Below, piece after piece: positions 34,236 through 43,266 of a stretch of DNA of 64,000 bases (positions within the stretch are counted from its first letter, which is position 1; each line of letters opens with the position of its first letter). The notes under the pieces were generated by a model. It ran no database searches. It was given only the letters and a program-made list of their open reading frames with translations, and had not been told where the DNA came from. The DNA lies in assembly GCF_039525805.1 (NCBI RefSeq), contig NZ_BAAAHZ010000015.1. One strand, 5' to 3'. The position numbers and the translations under genes are program-made. This DNA comes from Dietzia natronolimnaea (lineage in GTDB: Bacteria; Actinomycetota; Actinomycetes; Mycobacteriales; Mycobacteriaceae).

Positions 34236-35618
34236 TCAGGTCTCCTCGAGCGCGACGCCCTTGCGCTCCGGAAGGGTGAACGCGGCCAGCGCTGCCACGA
34301 CGAAGGCCGCCGCGAACACCCCGAAGACCATCGCGGTGCCCCCGGCGCCGAGCATCACCGGGACGAGCAGTGGCGCGATGATCGAGGCGATCCTCCCGAA
34401 CGCGGCCGCCGCGCCGGTGCCGGACCCGCGGGTCCTGGTGGGGTAGAGCTCGGGGCCGATCGCGTACAGCGCGCCCCACGCGCCGAGATTGAAGAACGAC
34501 AGCGCCATGCCCGCGGCGATGATCGTCGTCGGCGAGCCCGCGAGCCCGAACAGGCCGGCGGCGACCGCTGAACCGGACAGGAACACCGCGAGGGTGACGC
34601 GGCGGCCCCACACCTCGATGAGCCACGCCGCCACCGCGTACCCCGGCAACTGGGCGAGCGTGATGATGAGGGTGTAACCGAACGATCTGACCAGGTCGAA
34701 ACCCTGCGAGACCAGCAGGCTGGGCAGCCAGATGAACGCGCCGTAGTAGGAAAAGTTGATCCCGAACCACACGATCCACAGGGCACCGGTCCGGCGTCGC
34801 AGTCGCGGGGACCAGATCGACTCGCGGGCGGACTCCTCGACGGGCTCGAGCCGGTCCGTCGCCGCCCCGTCGATCGCGGCGGCGGGCGGCTCGACCCCGG
34901 CTGAGTCGGCGGGCGGCTCGACCCCGGTTGAGTCGGCGGGCGGCTCGACCCCGGCCGAGGCCTCGTATTCGCGGACGATCCGCTCGGCCTCGTCGACCCG
35001 GCCCTTCGATTCCAGGAACCGCACCGACTCGGGCAGCCCGAACCGGATCACCAACGCGTAGGCGGCGGGGACCAGACCCACGGCCAGCGCCCAGCGCCAT
35101 CCGTCGTCGCCGGTCGGGACGACGAAGTACCCGATGAGCGCCGCCATGATCCAGCCGACGGCCCAGAACCCCTCGAGGATCACCACGACCCTGCCGCGGA
35201 TCCGGCGGGGCGCGAACTCGCTGACCAGCGTGGACGCGACGGGCAACTCGGCACCCAGGCCGAGGCCCACGATGAAGCGCAGGACGATGAGCACCGCGAT
35301 GCCGGTCGACAGGGCCGCCGCGCCCGTGGCCAGTCCGTAGACCAGCAGCGTCGCGGCGAAGACCTGGCGGCGACCGATCCTGTCCGCGAGCAGACCGCCC
35401 AGCGCGGCGCCGATCGCCATGCCGACGAACCCGATGGACCCGATCCAGGACAGCTCGGTGGGGGTGAGCGCCCAGTGCACTGCCAGCGCGGCCATGACGA
35501 AGGAGATGAGGCCCACGTCCATGGCGTCCAGCGCCCACCCGACCCCGGATCCGAGCAACAGCCTGCGGTGCTTGCGGGTGAACGGCAGGCCGTCGAGGCG
35601 CTCCGTGCGTGTGGTCAT
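34236..35618 (-). CDS. MFS transporter, sugar/aromatic-acid (NiaP-like) type
   Basis: 460 aa with 12 hydrophobic segments. Family marks are the N-terminal WALDAMDVGLISFVM (helix 1 D-x-x-D-like), the loop 2-3 motif GGLLADRIGRRQVF, and FGLPESVRFLESKGR after helix 6 (the PES-R motif of the sugar-porter family). The repeats GVEPPADSA occupy the central cytoplasmic loop. The substrate is unknown; nicotinate, aromatic acids or sugars fit the subfamily. The start ATG 35618 is used; a TTG is 9 bases upstream. Confidence 0.82.
   Translation of the reverse strand: MTTRTERLDGLPFTRKHRRLLLGSGVGWALDAMDVGLISFVMAALAVHWALTPTELSWIGSIGFVGMAIGAALGGLLADRIGRRQVFAATLLVYGLATGAAALSTGIAVLIVLRFIVGLGLGAELPVASTLVSEFAPRRIRGRVVVILEGFWAVGWIMAALIGYFVVPTGDDGWRWALAVGLVPAAYALVIRFGLPESVRFLESKGRVDEAERIVREYEASAGVEPPADSTGVEPPADSAGVEPPAAAIDGAATDRLEPVEESARESIWSPRLRRRTGALWIVWFGINFSYYGAFIWLPSLLVSQGFDLVRSFGYTLIITLAQLPGYAVAAWLIEVWGRRVTLAVFLSGSAVAAGLFGLAGSPTTIIAAGMALSFFNLGAWGALYAIGPELYPTRTRGSGTGAAAAFGRIASIIAPLLVPVMLGAGGTAMVFGVFAAAFVVAALAAFTLPERKGVALEET
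34881..34961 (-). repeat. 27-bp tandem repeat, 3 units, in the MFS central loop
   Basis: Three copies of a 27-bp unit (34881-34907, 34908-34934, and a slightly shortened third) encode repeated GVEPPADSA-like nonapeptides between membrane helices 6 and 7. Confidence 0.93.
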
Positions 35619-35940
35619 GCGCGACAACGCTACTCCCGGCCCGCGGGTGCCTCACTCGCGCGGCGACCGGCCGATACCGCGCGGCGGCGCCGTGCCGCCG
35701 GTGCTCCACGGCGCCCTCCGGCGAGTGGTCGCAAACGGCACCTGAGCGGGAACGCCACCTCGGGAAACGTGAGCGGGTGTGACCACGCGACGACACGGGC
35801 ACTCCGGGGCGGCGGCCCCTCGCCGGTGCTCCACGACGACCGGGCGGCGCAGGGAAATTCGCGACGAGGTCTGGACTTGGACCAGCGTCCGGGTAGCCTG
35901 GTGAAGTATGTGTTTTGTGTCACAAACCAGGGAGTGCCTC
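35619..35940. other. Intergenic region between divergent genes
   Basis: 322 bp between the MFS gene (minus) and the amidohydrolase gene (plus). I see no open frame with a credible start. It holds a TAGCCT hexamer (35894-35899) and a perfect 13-bp palindrome near the amidohydrolase start. Confidence 0.6.
35914..35926 (+). promoter_or_regulatory. Palindromic operator-like site TTTGTGTCACAAA
   Basis: It is a perfect inverted repeat of 6 bp around a central T. It sits 15 nt after the -10-like TAGCCT (35894-35899) and 14 nt before the GTG start, exactly where a repressor would block transcription. The regulator is not identified. Confidence 0.55.
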
Positions 35941-37815
35941 GTGGACACCACTGATCACGCCAGCCCGGGCGGCGCCGACTTCGACATCGTGATCCGCGGC
36001 GGGACCGTCTACGACGGAACCGGCGCGCCGGGCGTCCGGTCCGACGTCGGGATCCGATCCGGCGTCGTCGCGGCGGTGAGCCCCACCCCGCTCCCGATCT
36101 CGCCCGGCACCCGCGTCATCGAGGCCGACGGCAGATGGGTGATGCCCGGATTCGTCGACACCCATACCCACTACGACGTCGAACTGCTGGTCTCCCCCGG
36201 GCTCGGCGAGTCGGTGCGGCACGGGGTGACCACCGTGCTCGTGGGCAACTGCTCCCTGTCCGGGGTCTACTCGGACACCGTCGACGTGGCCGACCTGTTC
36301 AGCCGAGTCGAGGCCCTGCCCCGGGACGCCGTCCTCGAGGCACTCGAGCGCACGAAGTCCTGGTCCGACCCGGCGGCATGGCGGCGCGCGGTCGAGGCCC
36401 TGCCGCTGGGGCCCAACGTGGCGAGCTTCCTCGGCCACTCCGACGTCCGCGCCTCCGTGATGGGCCTGGGCCGGGCGACCGATCCGGAGCACTCCCCCGG
36501 TCGGGAGGAGTTGCGCGAGATCGAACGGCGGGTGGACGAGGCCCTCGACCAGGGTTTCCTCGGGGTCTCCACCATGACCAACCCGTGGGACAAGATGGAC
36601 GGCGACCGCTACCGCTCGCGGACCCTGCCCTCCACACACGCCTCGTGGAAGGAGTTCCGGCGCCTCAGCCGGATCCTCCGCCGGCGCGACCGGGTCCTGC
36701 AGGGCGTGCCGAACCTCAACACCAAGGTCGACGTGGCCTTCTACGTGGCCACCAGCACGGGACTCTTCCGCAAGCCGCTGCGGGTCTCACTCCTCGCCGC
36801 CGCGGACACCCTGGCCGAGCCGTGGGTCAACCGCATCTTCCGGCCGCTGGCATGGGTGGCCAACACTCTCGGAAGGGGCAGGTTCGTGTGGCAGCACCTG
36901 CCCACCACCTTCAAGGTGTGGGCCGACGGGATCGACCTGGTGGTCTTCGAGGAGTTCGGCTCCGGACGCGAGGCGCTACACCTCAAGGACGAGATGGCCC
37001 GCACCGATCTGCTCGAGAAGGAGGGCTACCGGCGCTGGTTCCGGCGGGACTTCGAGAAGCGGTTCAGCCCACGGGTGTGGCACCGCGACTTCGACGACGC
37101 CCTGATCGTGGCCTGCCCCGACGAGTCGATGGTCGGCAGGACCGTCGGCGACGTCGCCCGCGCACGGTCACTGCACCCCGCTGACTGCTTCCTCGACCTG
37201 GTCGTGGAGCACGGCGCCGACCTGCGGTGGACCACCACCATCGCCAACGCGCGCGAGGAGGTCGCCAACCGGCTTTCGCGGACCCCGGGGATCACCATCG
37301 GCTTCTCCGACGCCGGGGCGCACCTGCGCAACATGGCCTTCTACAACTTCGGCGTGCGTCTGCTCGAGCGCGTGCACGAGGCGGATCGTCGGGGTACCCC
37401 GTTCCTGTCCGTCGAGGAGGCCGTGTTCAAGCTCACCGGAGAACTCGCCGACTTCTACCGGCTCGACGCCGGGCGGATCGCACCCGGGCGTCGAGCCGAC
37501 GTGGTGGTGATCGACCCGGCCGGCCTCGACGGCGAGTCGCTGGGCTACCACGAGGAGGCGATGCCGGAGCTCGGCGGCATCCACCGCATGGTCAACCGCA
37601 ACGACCGCGCGGTGGCCGCCACGATCATCAGCGGCCACGTGGTGTGGTCCGACGGCGAGTTCGCCGACGGGTACGGCCGACAGTTCTCGGCCGGACGGTT
37701 CCTTCCCGCCGGTGAGGCCGTGGGGCCGCGGCCGAGCTCGGCCCCGCGGCCGAGTGCGGACCCGCGGCCGGCCGGTCACTCGGTGGGCAGTCCGGCCTCC
37801 TCCCAGGCGGAATAG
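35941..37815 (+). CDS. N-acyl-D-amino-acid deacylase-type amidohydrolase
   Basis: 624 aa. It is an amidohydrolase-superfamily enzyme of the D-aminoacylase group. Metal ligands: GFVDTHTHYD (H-x-H), the GNCSLS Cys that bridges metals in D-aminoacylases, GHSDVR, and SDAGAH with the catalytic Asp. Two starts compete: GTG 35941 with AGGGAG 7 nt before it, and ATG 35908 at the mRNA start; the Shine-Dalgarno and the palindrome between them favour 35941. The substrate, an N-acyl D-amino acid or a similar amide, is unknown. The last 40 bases overlap the convergent rhodanese gene. Confidence 0.82.
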   Translation: MDTTDHASPGGADFDIVIRGGTVYDGTGAPGVRSDVGIRSGVVAAVSPTPLPISPGTRVIEADGRWVMPGFVDTHTHYDVELLVSPGLGESVRHGVTTVLVGNCSLSGVYSDTVDVADLFSRVEALPRDAVLEALERTKSWSDPAAWRRAVEALPLGPNVASFLGHSDVRASVMGLGRATDPEHSPGREELREIERRVDEALDQGFLGVSTMTNPWDKMDGDRYRSRTLPSTHASWKEFRRLSRILRRRDRVLQGVPNLNTKVDVAFYVATSTGLFRKPLRVSLLAAADTLAEPWVNRIFRPLAWVANTLGRGRFVWQHLPTTFKVWADGIDLVVFEEFGSGREALHLKDEMARTDLLEKEGYRRWFRRDFEKRFSPRVWHRDFDDALIVACPDESMVGRTVGDVARARSLHPADCFLDLVVEHGADLRWTTTIANAREEVANRLSRTPGITIGFSDAGAHLRNMAFYNFGVRLLERVHEADRRGTPFLSVEEAVFKLTGELADFYRLDAGRIAPGRRADVVVIDPAGLDGESLGYHEEAMPELGGIHRMVNRNDRAVAATIISGHVVWSDGEFADGYGRQFSAGRFLPAGEAVGPRPSSAPRPSADPRPAGHSVGSPASSQAE

Positions 37816-39197
37816 CTGCCCTCGAGTTCGGTGACGTCGTACCCGACGCTGCGCAGCGCACTGGCCACGACCGAGCTGCGGGCACCCGACTGGCAGTAGG
37901 TGACGATCGTGCCCGGGTCGGGCAGCTCGTCGCGCTCCCACATCACCTGGCCGCCGTGCAGCTGGGTGGCGCCGGGGACGTGGCCGTCGGAGTACTCGGA
38001 GGTGGCGCGGACGTCGAGCACCATGGCGTGCTCGTGGGCCTCCAGGGCATTCGGGTCCACGGTCTCCGGACGGAACGTGGGCAGTCCGTCGGTGGAGGTG
38101 ACGTACCCGCGCGTGGAGTCGACGCCCACGCGGATGACGTGGCGCCGCAGCTCGTCGGCCGCCTCGGCGTCCTCGGCGAGGAAGACCAGGCCGCGGGTGT
38201 CGGACTCCGGGTCGATGGCCCAGCCGGCGTAGGTGCCGGCCTGACCGGCCGGGAGGTTGATGGCGCGGTCGACGGTGCCGTCGTGGACGTCGTCGGCGGG
38301 TCGGGGGTCGACGACGACGAGGTCACCGGAGTCGATGCCGGAGGCCACCTCTTCCGCTGGCAGCTCGGGCAGCTCCGGAAGTGGATGGCCGAGGACGGAG
38401 GGGCCGTCCCGGTTCTGCCGCTTCATCCGCCCGAAGTAGGCCGGCGCGTCCGGCTGGCCGTCGAGGAGTTCGGAGATGAAGCCCTCCTCGTCGTCGTTCT
38501 CCACGTACTTCGGCCACCACGCGAACTTCCGCTCGTATCCCACCGAGCTGGACGGCAGCGCGCCCAGTGACTTGCCGCAGGCGGAGCCCGCGCCGTGGGC
38601 CGGGAACACCTGGACGTGGTCGGGCAGGGTGAGGAAGTGCTCGCGCAGGCTGGCGAACAGCTGCCCGGCGCTCTCGACGCGGGTGTCCGCTCCGGAGTCG
38701 TCGCCGCCTGAGTCTCTGCCGCCGGCGGTCTCGTCGAGCAGGTCCGGTCGGCCCAGGTCACCGCAGAACACGAAGTCGCCGGTGAGTGCGTAGCCGGGTT
38801 CGTCGGCGAACGCGCCGTCGGTGACGAGGAACATCAGGTGCTCGGGCGTGTGGCCGGGGGTGTGCACGGCCTCGAGTCGGACGTTGCCGAGCTCGATGGT
38901 GTCGCCGTGGCGGAGCCGCTCGCCCTCGAAGCCGTAGCGCCAGTCCTCGCCGCCCTCGTCGGAGAGATACACGGTGGCGCCGGTGGCGGCGGCCAGCTCG
39001 CGGGTGCCGGACAGGTAGTCGGCGTGGATGTGGGTCTCGGTGACCGTGACGATGGTCATGCCGTGCTGATCGGCCATCTCGAAGTAGGGCCTCAGGTCGC
39101 GGCTGGGGTCCACGACGATCGCCTCACTGCTGCTCTGGCAGCCGATGAAGTAGCTGGCGTGGGCCAGGTCGTAATCATATATGCGCTCGAAGAGCAT
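37776..39197 (-). CDS. Metallo-beta-lactamase-fold protein with rhodanese domains (persulfide dioxygenase-like)
   Basis: 473 aa. Residues 1-240 are an MBL fold of the persulfide-dioxygenase/glyoxalase II type: VTETHIHADYLSG (metal site; the second His is replaced by Tyr here), HTPGHTPEHL and TGDFVFCGDLGRPDL. Two rhodanese-like domains follow: the first (VVVDPRPADDVHDG) lacks an obvious Cys, the second has the active loop CQSGARSS. Such fusions oxidise sulfane sulfur to sulfite or thiosulfate. A CCCC/GGGG-type operator lies upstream at 39243-39260. The last 40 bp overlap the amidohydrolase gene. Confidence 0.88.
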   Translation of the reverse strand: MLFERIYDYDLAHASYFIGCQSSSEAIVVDPSRDLRPYFEMADQHGMTIVTVTETHIHADYLSGTRELAAATGATVYLSDEGGEDWRYGFEGERLRHGDTIELGNVRLEAVHTPGHTPEHLMFLVTDGAFADEPGYALTGDFVFCGDLGRPDLLDETAGGRDSGGDDSGADTRVESAGQLFASLREHFLTLPDHVQVFPAHGAGSACGKSLGALPSSSVGYERKFAWWPKYVENDDEEGFISELLDGQPDAPAYFGRMKRQNRDGPSVLGHPLPELPELPAEEVASGIDSGDLVVVDPRPADDVHDGTVDRAINLPAGQAGTYAGWAIDPESDTRGLVFLAEDAEAADELRRHVIRVGVDSTRGYVTSTDGLPTFRPETVDPNALEAHEHAMVLDVRATSEYSDGHVPGATQLHGGQVMWERDELPDPGTIVTYCQSGARSSVVASALRSVGYDVTELEGSYSAWEEAGLPTE

Positions 39198-39242
39198 GGT
39201 GTGTGTCCGTTTCCGTGGGGAACAGGTACACACTCCACCGTA

Positions 39243-39260
39243 AAACCCTCGGGGGTATAG
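39243..39260 (-). promoter_or_regulatory. CsoR/CstR-like operator candidate
   Basis: On the minus strand this reads CTATACCCCCGAGGGTTT, resembling the ATACCCC...GGGGTAT sites of CsoR-family repressors. It lies about 45 bp upstream of the MBL-rhodanese start, where the persulfide sensor CstR acts in other bacteria. The right arm is imperfect. Confidence 0.45.
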
Positions 39261-39331
39261 CGCCACCCCTCGGCGCGGACGACGCGCACACTGGACCGGA
39301 GTACCCGCCACCGACGAGAGGACCGCGCGCC

Positions 39332-39799
39332 GTGTCTGACTCACACCAGTCCGAATCGCACCAGCCCGAATCACACCCGTCCGAAGCACACCCGTCCGGC
39401 TCCCCGCTGACCGACGACCTGCGCCGCCTGCTCGCCCGGCCGAATCCGTGCGTCATGGCCACGCTGCGCAAGGACGGCTCCCCGGTGACCGTGCCCACCT
39501 GGTACCGGCTGGTCGCCGACCGCATCCACCTCAACCTCGACGCCGGCCGGGTCCGACTCCAGCACCTGCGGCGCGACCCGCGGGTGGCACTGTCCGTGCT
39601 GGACGCGGACGACTGGTACTCGCACGTGAGCATCCAGGGCCGGATCACCGAGATCGCCGAGGACCCGGACCTGGCCGGCATCGACGCGCTGTCCCGGCAC
39701 TACACGGACCAGCCGTACCCGGTCCGCGATCGCGCCCGCGTCGACGCCTGGCTGGAGATGGAGCGGGTACACACGTGGGGGTCCGCGGCGCGATCCTGA
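39332..39799 (+). CDS. PPOX-class FMN/F420-dependent protein
   Basis: 155 aa. It is a split-barrel flavin- or F420-binding protein of the pyridoxamine-5'-phosphate-oxidase-like class: NPCVMATLRKDGSPVTVPTWYRLVADRIHLN, then RVALSVLDADDWYSHVSIQGRI. GTG 39332 follows GAGAGGA. The N-terminal 25 residues are Ser/His/Pro/Glu repeats outside the fold. Some members in mycolic-acid bacteria use F420, but this cannot be decided from sequence alone. Confidence 0.8.
   Translation: MSDSHQSESHQPESHPSEAHPSGSPLTDDLRRLLARPNPCVMATLRKDGSPVTVPTWYRLVADRIHLNLDAGRVRLQHLRRDPRVALSVLDADDWYSHVSIQGRITEIAEDPDLAGIDALSRHYTDQPYPVRDRARVDAWLEMERVHTWGSAARS
39341..39400 (+). repeat. 15-bp tandem repeat, 4 units, in the PPOX gene
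   Basis: Four units of the TCACACCAGTCCGAA type encode SHQSE, SHQPE, SHPSE and AHPSG. It is in frame, like the repeat in glpD. Confidence 0.95.
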
Positions 39800-39932
39800 T
39801 CCGGCGGCGGGCGACGCGGCATAGCCTCTGGGCAGACCTCCAGCCCCTCCAGCCCTGAGCCCCTCCACTGCTCAGTTCCCCGCCCCTCAGCCCGGCGCCC
39901 CACCCGGGCGCCCCACTCCCCCGGAGCCGCAC

Positions 39933-40508
39933 ATGTCCGACCGTTTCCCCCTCGCCGAGCTCGCCGATCTCCCCGACGACCTGCGGGAGCGCATTCTGAC
40001 GGAGCAGGAGAAGGCCGGGTTCGTCCCCGAGGTGTTCCTGATGTTCGGGCGCCGCCCGGCGGAGTGGCGGGCCTTCTTCGCCTACCACGACGCGGTGATG
40101 GACCGCGAGGGCTCGAACATGTCCAAGGCGGACAAGGAGATGATCATCGTGACCATCTCCGCGCAGAACAACTGCCAGTTCTGCGTGGTGGCGCACGGTG
40201 CGATCCTCCGGATCGTCAAGAAGGACCCGTACCTCTCCGACCAGTTGGCCGTGAGCCATCACAAGGCCGAGCTGACCCCACGGGAACGCGCCATCTGCGA
40301 CTTCGCCACCAAGGTGAACCTGCGGTCCGACGAGCTCGTCGACGCCGACTTCGCCGCGCTGCACGCGCACGGCCTGGACGACGAGGACGCGTGGGACATC
40401 GCGACGATCACCGGCCTGTTCGGGCTGAGCAACCGGGTGGCCAACGCCACCGACATGCGGCCGAACCCGGAGTTCTACCTGATGGGCCGAGCGCCGCGGG
40501 AGAAGTAG
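39933..40508 (+). CDS. Peroxidase-related (AhpD/CMD-fold) enzyme
   Basis: 191 aa. It is a carboxymuconolactone-decarboxylase-like alkylhydroperoxidase fold. The redox motif is NNCQFCVVAHGAI (C-x-x-C-x3-H). The pattern of LPAEWRAFFAYHDAVMD-like helices plus the AELTPRERAICDFATKVNL segment is typical of the 'uncharacterized peroxidase-related enzyme' group. A TAGCCT about 100 bp upstream may be its promoter. It probably removes organic peroxides. Confidence 0.8.
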   Translation: MSDRFPLAELADLPDDLRERILTEQEKAGFVPEVFLMFGRRPAEWRAFFAYHDAVMDREGSNMSKADKEMIIVTISAQNNCQFCVVAHGAILRIVKKDPYLSDQLAVSHHKAELTPRERAICDFATKVNLRSDELVDADFAALHAHGLDDEDAWDIATITGLFGLSNRVANATDMRPNPEFYLMGRAPREK

Positions 40509-40525
40509 GCCGCCGCGGCCACGCC

Positions 40526-41266
40526 CTACAGCTGCTTGTGCGGGATCCCGTTGATGGTCCCTCCGTCCACCACGAACTCCGTGGCGGTGGCGTAGGAGGA
40601 CTCGTCGGAGGCCAGGAACAGCACGAAGTTGGCCACGTCCTCGACGGTGCCCAGCCGGCCGAGGGGGATCGGGATCATGTCGTCCGGGATCCCCTCGGTG
40701 ATGGGGGTGCGCACGAGGCCCGGGTGCAGCGAGTTGCAGCGGATGCCGTGCGGGGCGAGCTCGAGCGCGACCGATTTGGTGAGCCCACGGACGGCCCACT
40801 TGGCGGCCACGTACCCGTGCGCCCACGGCGTACCGCGCATTCCCTCGATCGACGAGACGTTGATGATCGACCCACCACCGGCGGCGATCATCGTCTCGGT
40901 GACGGCTTGACATCCGTAGAAGGTCCCCGTGAGGTTCACGTCCAGGATCTGCTGCCACTTGTCGTGCCGGAACCTGTGCAGCTCGGCCCCGTTGGCGATC
41001 CCCGCGTTGTTGACCAACACGTCGACCCCACCCCAGTCGGCGACCGTCTCCTCGACGACGGCCTTCCACTGCTCCGCATCGGACACGTCGAGATGGCGGT
41101 AGCGCGCGCCCTCCCCCAGCTCGGCCGCCACGGCCTCGCCCTGATCGTCCAGCACGTCTGTGAGCACGACCTTCGCGCCCTCCGCGACGAGGCGGCGCGC
41201 GTCGGCCTCGCCCATTCCCCGTGCGGCACCCGTGATGATGGCGACCTTGCCCTCGACCCGACCCAT
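40526..41266 (-). CDS. Short-chain dehydrogenase, hydroxysteroid-dehydrogenase type
   Basis: 246 aa. It is a classical SDR: TGAARGMG at residues 12-19, NNAG, catalytic Ser in NVSSIEG, and YVAAKWA (Tyr and Lys). The order and the 'GMRGTPWAHGYVAAKWAVRG' region, shown here in part only, resemble 3-alpha (or 20-beta) hydroxysteroid dehydrogenases such as FabG3 (Rv2002). GAGGGAG lies before ATG 41266. The substrate is inferred only from the subgroup. Confidence 0.82.
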   Translation of the reverse strand: MGRVEGKVAIITGAARGMGEADARRLVAEGAKVVLTDVLDDQGEAVAAELGEGARYRHLDVSDAEQWKAVVEETVADWGGVDVLVNNAGIANGAELHRFRHDKWQQILDVNLTGTFYGCQAVTETMIAAGGGSIINVSSIEGMRGTPWAHGYVAAKWAVRGLTKSVALELAPHGIRCNSLHPGLVRTPITEGIPDDMIPIPLGRLGTVEDVANFVLFLASDESSYATATEFVVDGGTINGIPHKQL

Positions 41267-41317
41267 GACGACTCCCTCTACTCGTGAACAGCTGTGGTGA
41301 CGACGCCGGTCGACGCG

Positions 41318-42394
41318 TCAGCGCGTACCGACGATGCCCGGCACGCCGGTGAGCGGCAGATCCAGCGTCGTGGTCAACCCCGGCGCCGCGGCCACGACGG
41401 CGGGTACGGCGTTGACCACCCTGCCGACCCCGGCGAGGATCGCCGAGTAGTTGTGGTCGCCGTCCGCGCTCTGCGCGGCCAGGTCGAGGACGTACGACGG
41501 CTCGCCGATCACCTCGACGCGGTACGAGTGCCCCTCCTGGACCGCGTACGGCCAGTCCGGCCGCAGGTCGTCCCGGGTCCGGGTGACGTGTTCGACCACG
41601 ATGACGGGCTCGCCCGCCACCATGCCGGTGATCTGGAAGCGGAACCCCGCCTGGGTGCCCTCGGCGATGGTGCAGGCCGCGACCTCGTAGGTCTCCGGTG
41701 CGGGTTCGCGCTCGACGTGTTCGGTGATCTCGTCCACCTCCACGCCCAACCCGGCGGCGAGCAGGTGGATCGACGCCCCCCACCCCGCCGTCAACACCCC
41801 GGGCAGGAACAGCAGCGGGGTCTGGTCGAGCGGGGTGCCGAAACCCATGACGTCGACCATCGACTCGGTGGAATCGTAGGTGGCGTAGTCGGAGAACTCG
41901 GTGCAGCGGACCTGGCGCACCTCGCGGCAGGTGCCGGTGATCGCGAGCGGCAGGAGATCGTTGGTGAACCCCGGGTCCACGCCGGTGACGAAGAGGGTGG
42001 CACCGCCCTCCAGGGCCGCGGCCTCGAGCTTGGCGCGCGCGCTATCGGGGACGCCCGCGGCGGGGTTGATGAGCGGAGTGGGCGCGGTGCCCGCCACGTT
42101 GATCCCGGCGGCGAGGTACTCGCGGATGTCGCGCGCGGCCTCCACCGGCCTGGTGTCGCTCATCGCGCAGTAGACCACGCAGTCGGGCGCCGCGGCCACG
42201 ATGTCGGCCGCACTCGTGGTGGCGGTGACGCCCGTGTCCACCCCGAGACCGGCGAGCTCACCCGCGTCCCTGCCCGCCTTGTCCGCGGAGTGGACCCAGA
42301 CGCCCACCAGGTCGAAGCGCGGGTCCTCGATGAGGTGGCGCAGGGCGATCGCCCCGGCGTTCCCCGTGGCGATCTGTGCGACCCGGATGGCCAT
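41318..42394 (-). CDS. NAD(P)-binding dihydrodipicolinate-reductase-like oxidoreductase
   Basis: 358 aa. The N-terminus has a Rossmann start (RVAQIATGNAGAIALRHLIEDP) of dihydrodipicolinate-reductase N-terminal type, as in 2,4-diaminopentanoate dehydrogenases and many uncharacterised mycobacterial proteins. It lacks the DapB substrate motif, so it is not the lysine-pathway enzyme. The later TGVDPGFTNDLLPLAI is typical of this larger subfamily. GGGAGGGG precedes ATG 42394. It is close to the SDR gene on the same strand (51-bp gap) and may share a pathway with it. Confidence 0.72.
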   Translation of the reverse strand: MAIRVAQIATGNAGAIALRHLIEDPRFDLVGVWVHSADKAGRDAGELAGLGVDTGVTATTSAADIVAAAPDCVVYCAMSDTRPVEAARDIREYLAAGINVAGTAPTPLINPAAGVPDSARAKLEAAALEGGATLFVTGVDPGFTNDLLPLAITGTCREVRQVRCTEFSDYATYDSTESMVDVMGFGTPLDQTPLLFLPGVLTAGWGASIHLLAAGLGVEVDEITEHVEREPAPETYEVAACTIAEGTQAGFRFQITGMVAGEPVIVVEHVTRTRDDLRPDWPYAVQEGHSYRVEVIGEPSYVLDLAAQSADGDHNYSAILAGVGRVVNAVPAVVAAAPGLTTTLDLPLTGVPGIVGTR

Positions 42395-42486
42395 GTGTCC
42401 CCTCCCGACCTGAGGCGGCGCGTGGTGACGCGTGCCTGTTCGCGGCGGACGCTACCAGAGCAGGCCGCCTGATCGGGGGGTTATCA

Positions 42487-42520
42487 GACACGTGACCGGA
42501 CAGTTGTCCGGTCACGTGTC
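42487..42520 (-). terminator. Strong hairpin after sodC
   Basis: 16-bp perfect arms (42487-42502 and 42505-42520) with only two bases between them. It starts 8 bp after the sodC stop codon on the minus strand. Each arm contains CACGTG. Confidence 0.8.
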
Positions 42521-42528
42521 GGAGGGGG

Positions 42529-43266
42529 TCAGCCGACGACCACCCCGCAGGCGATCCTGCTGCCTCCGTCGCCGGCCATCAGCGTGTCCTCGTCCGGCCC
42601 GTCCGGTGCGTAGCGCTCCGGGATGTGGGCGAGGTTGTCCGGGTCCTCGTGGATCATCACGGCCGAACCGTCGTCGTCCAGCAGGAGCTCCCGGTCCAGC
42701 CGGTCTGTCAGGGTGGTGAGGCGGGCGGTCCCGTCGCCGGCGACGTACAGCGGCGGCAGGTCGCCCGCGTGCTCGGGATGCCCGGCCCCGCCGTCCGGCC
42801 CGGCCAGATGCCCGCCGGCCGAGAGGAACGCGCCCCTCTCCTCGGGGTCGTTGGGATTGGCGCTGTCCGGCTCACACAGCCCGGTCGTGTGGATGTGCAG
42901 TCCGTGGAATCCGGGCTCGAGTCCGCTGGCCTCGACGGTGACCAGGGTGCCGCCCTCGGACTCGACGAACTCCACCGTGCCCAGCGGTCCGCCCTCGGGG
43001 TCGGTGAGCTCCGCGGTGGCGAAGGCCCGGTCGCCCTGCTCCCCGCCCCCGGCTCCCGCGTCAGCGGTGGTGGCGGTGTCCTGGGGGGTGGTGGTCCCCT
43101 CGGCGGCGGGAGAGTCCTCCCCCGTCCCGCACGAGGCGGCCAGCACCGCGGCTGCGGTGAGTGCGACGAAGGCGCTGCCCCTGCGGGCTCGGCGGAGAGT
43201 GGGCACGGTCTGGGCGTGAACTGTCTGGTCGGGAACGGTCTGTCCAGGTCGGTTCTGTGCGGTCAT
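42529..43266 (-). CDS. sodC: Copper/zinc superoxide dismutase, lipoprotein
   Basis: 245 aa. A signal peptide ends in the lipobox LAASC (Cys about 46), and a Thr/Ala/Gly-rich linker follows, so the enzyme is anchored outside the membrane. Copper ligands are in GFHGLHIH, with further His in SAGGHLAG, GHPEHAGDLPP and AVMIHEDPDN. The two Cys expected for the disulfide are at TGLCEP and RIACGV. The N-terminal 30 residues before the hydrophobic core are unusually long and contain a TVPDQTVHAQTVP repeat. AGGAGG precedes the ATG. It lies directly behind copA. Confidence 0.9.
   Translation of the reverse strand: MTAQNRPGQTVPDQTVHAQTVPTLRRARRGSAFVALTAAAVLAASCGTGEDSPAAEGTTTPQDTATTADAGAGGGEQGDRAFATAELTDPEGGPLGTVEFVESEGGTLVTVEASGLEPGFHGLHIHTTGLCEPDSANPNDPEERGAFLSAGGHLAGPDGGAGHPEHAGDLPPLYVAGDGTARLTTLTDRLDRELLLDDDGSAVMIHEDPDNLAHIPERYAPDGPDEDTLMAGDGGSRIACGVVVG

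Noticed and set aside
41318..42394. Lysine-pathway dapB
   Set aside because: Only the Rossmann part resembles DapB. The length (358 aa against about 245) and missing substrate motif argue against it.
42487..42520. Palindrome with CACGTG as a regulator site
   Set aside because: Its position right behind the sodC stop and the 2-base loop fit a terminator better.
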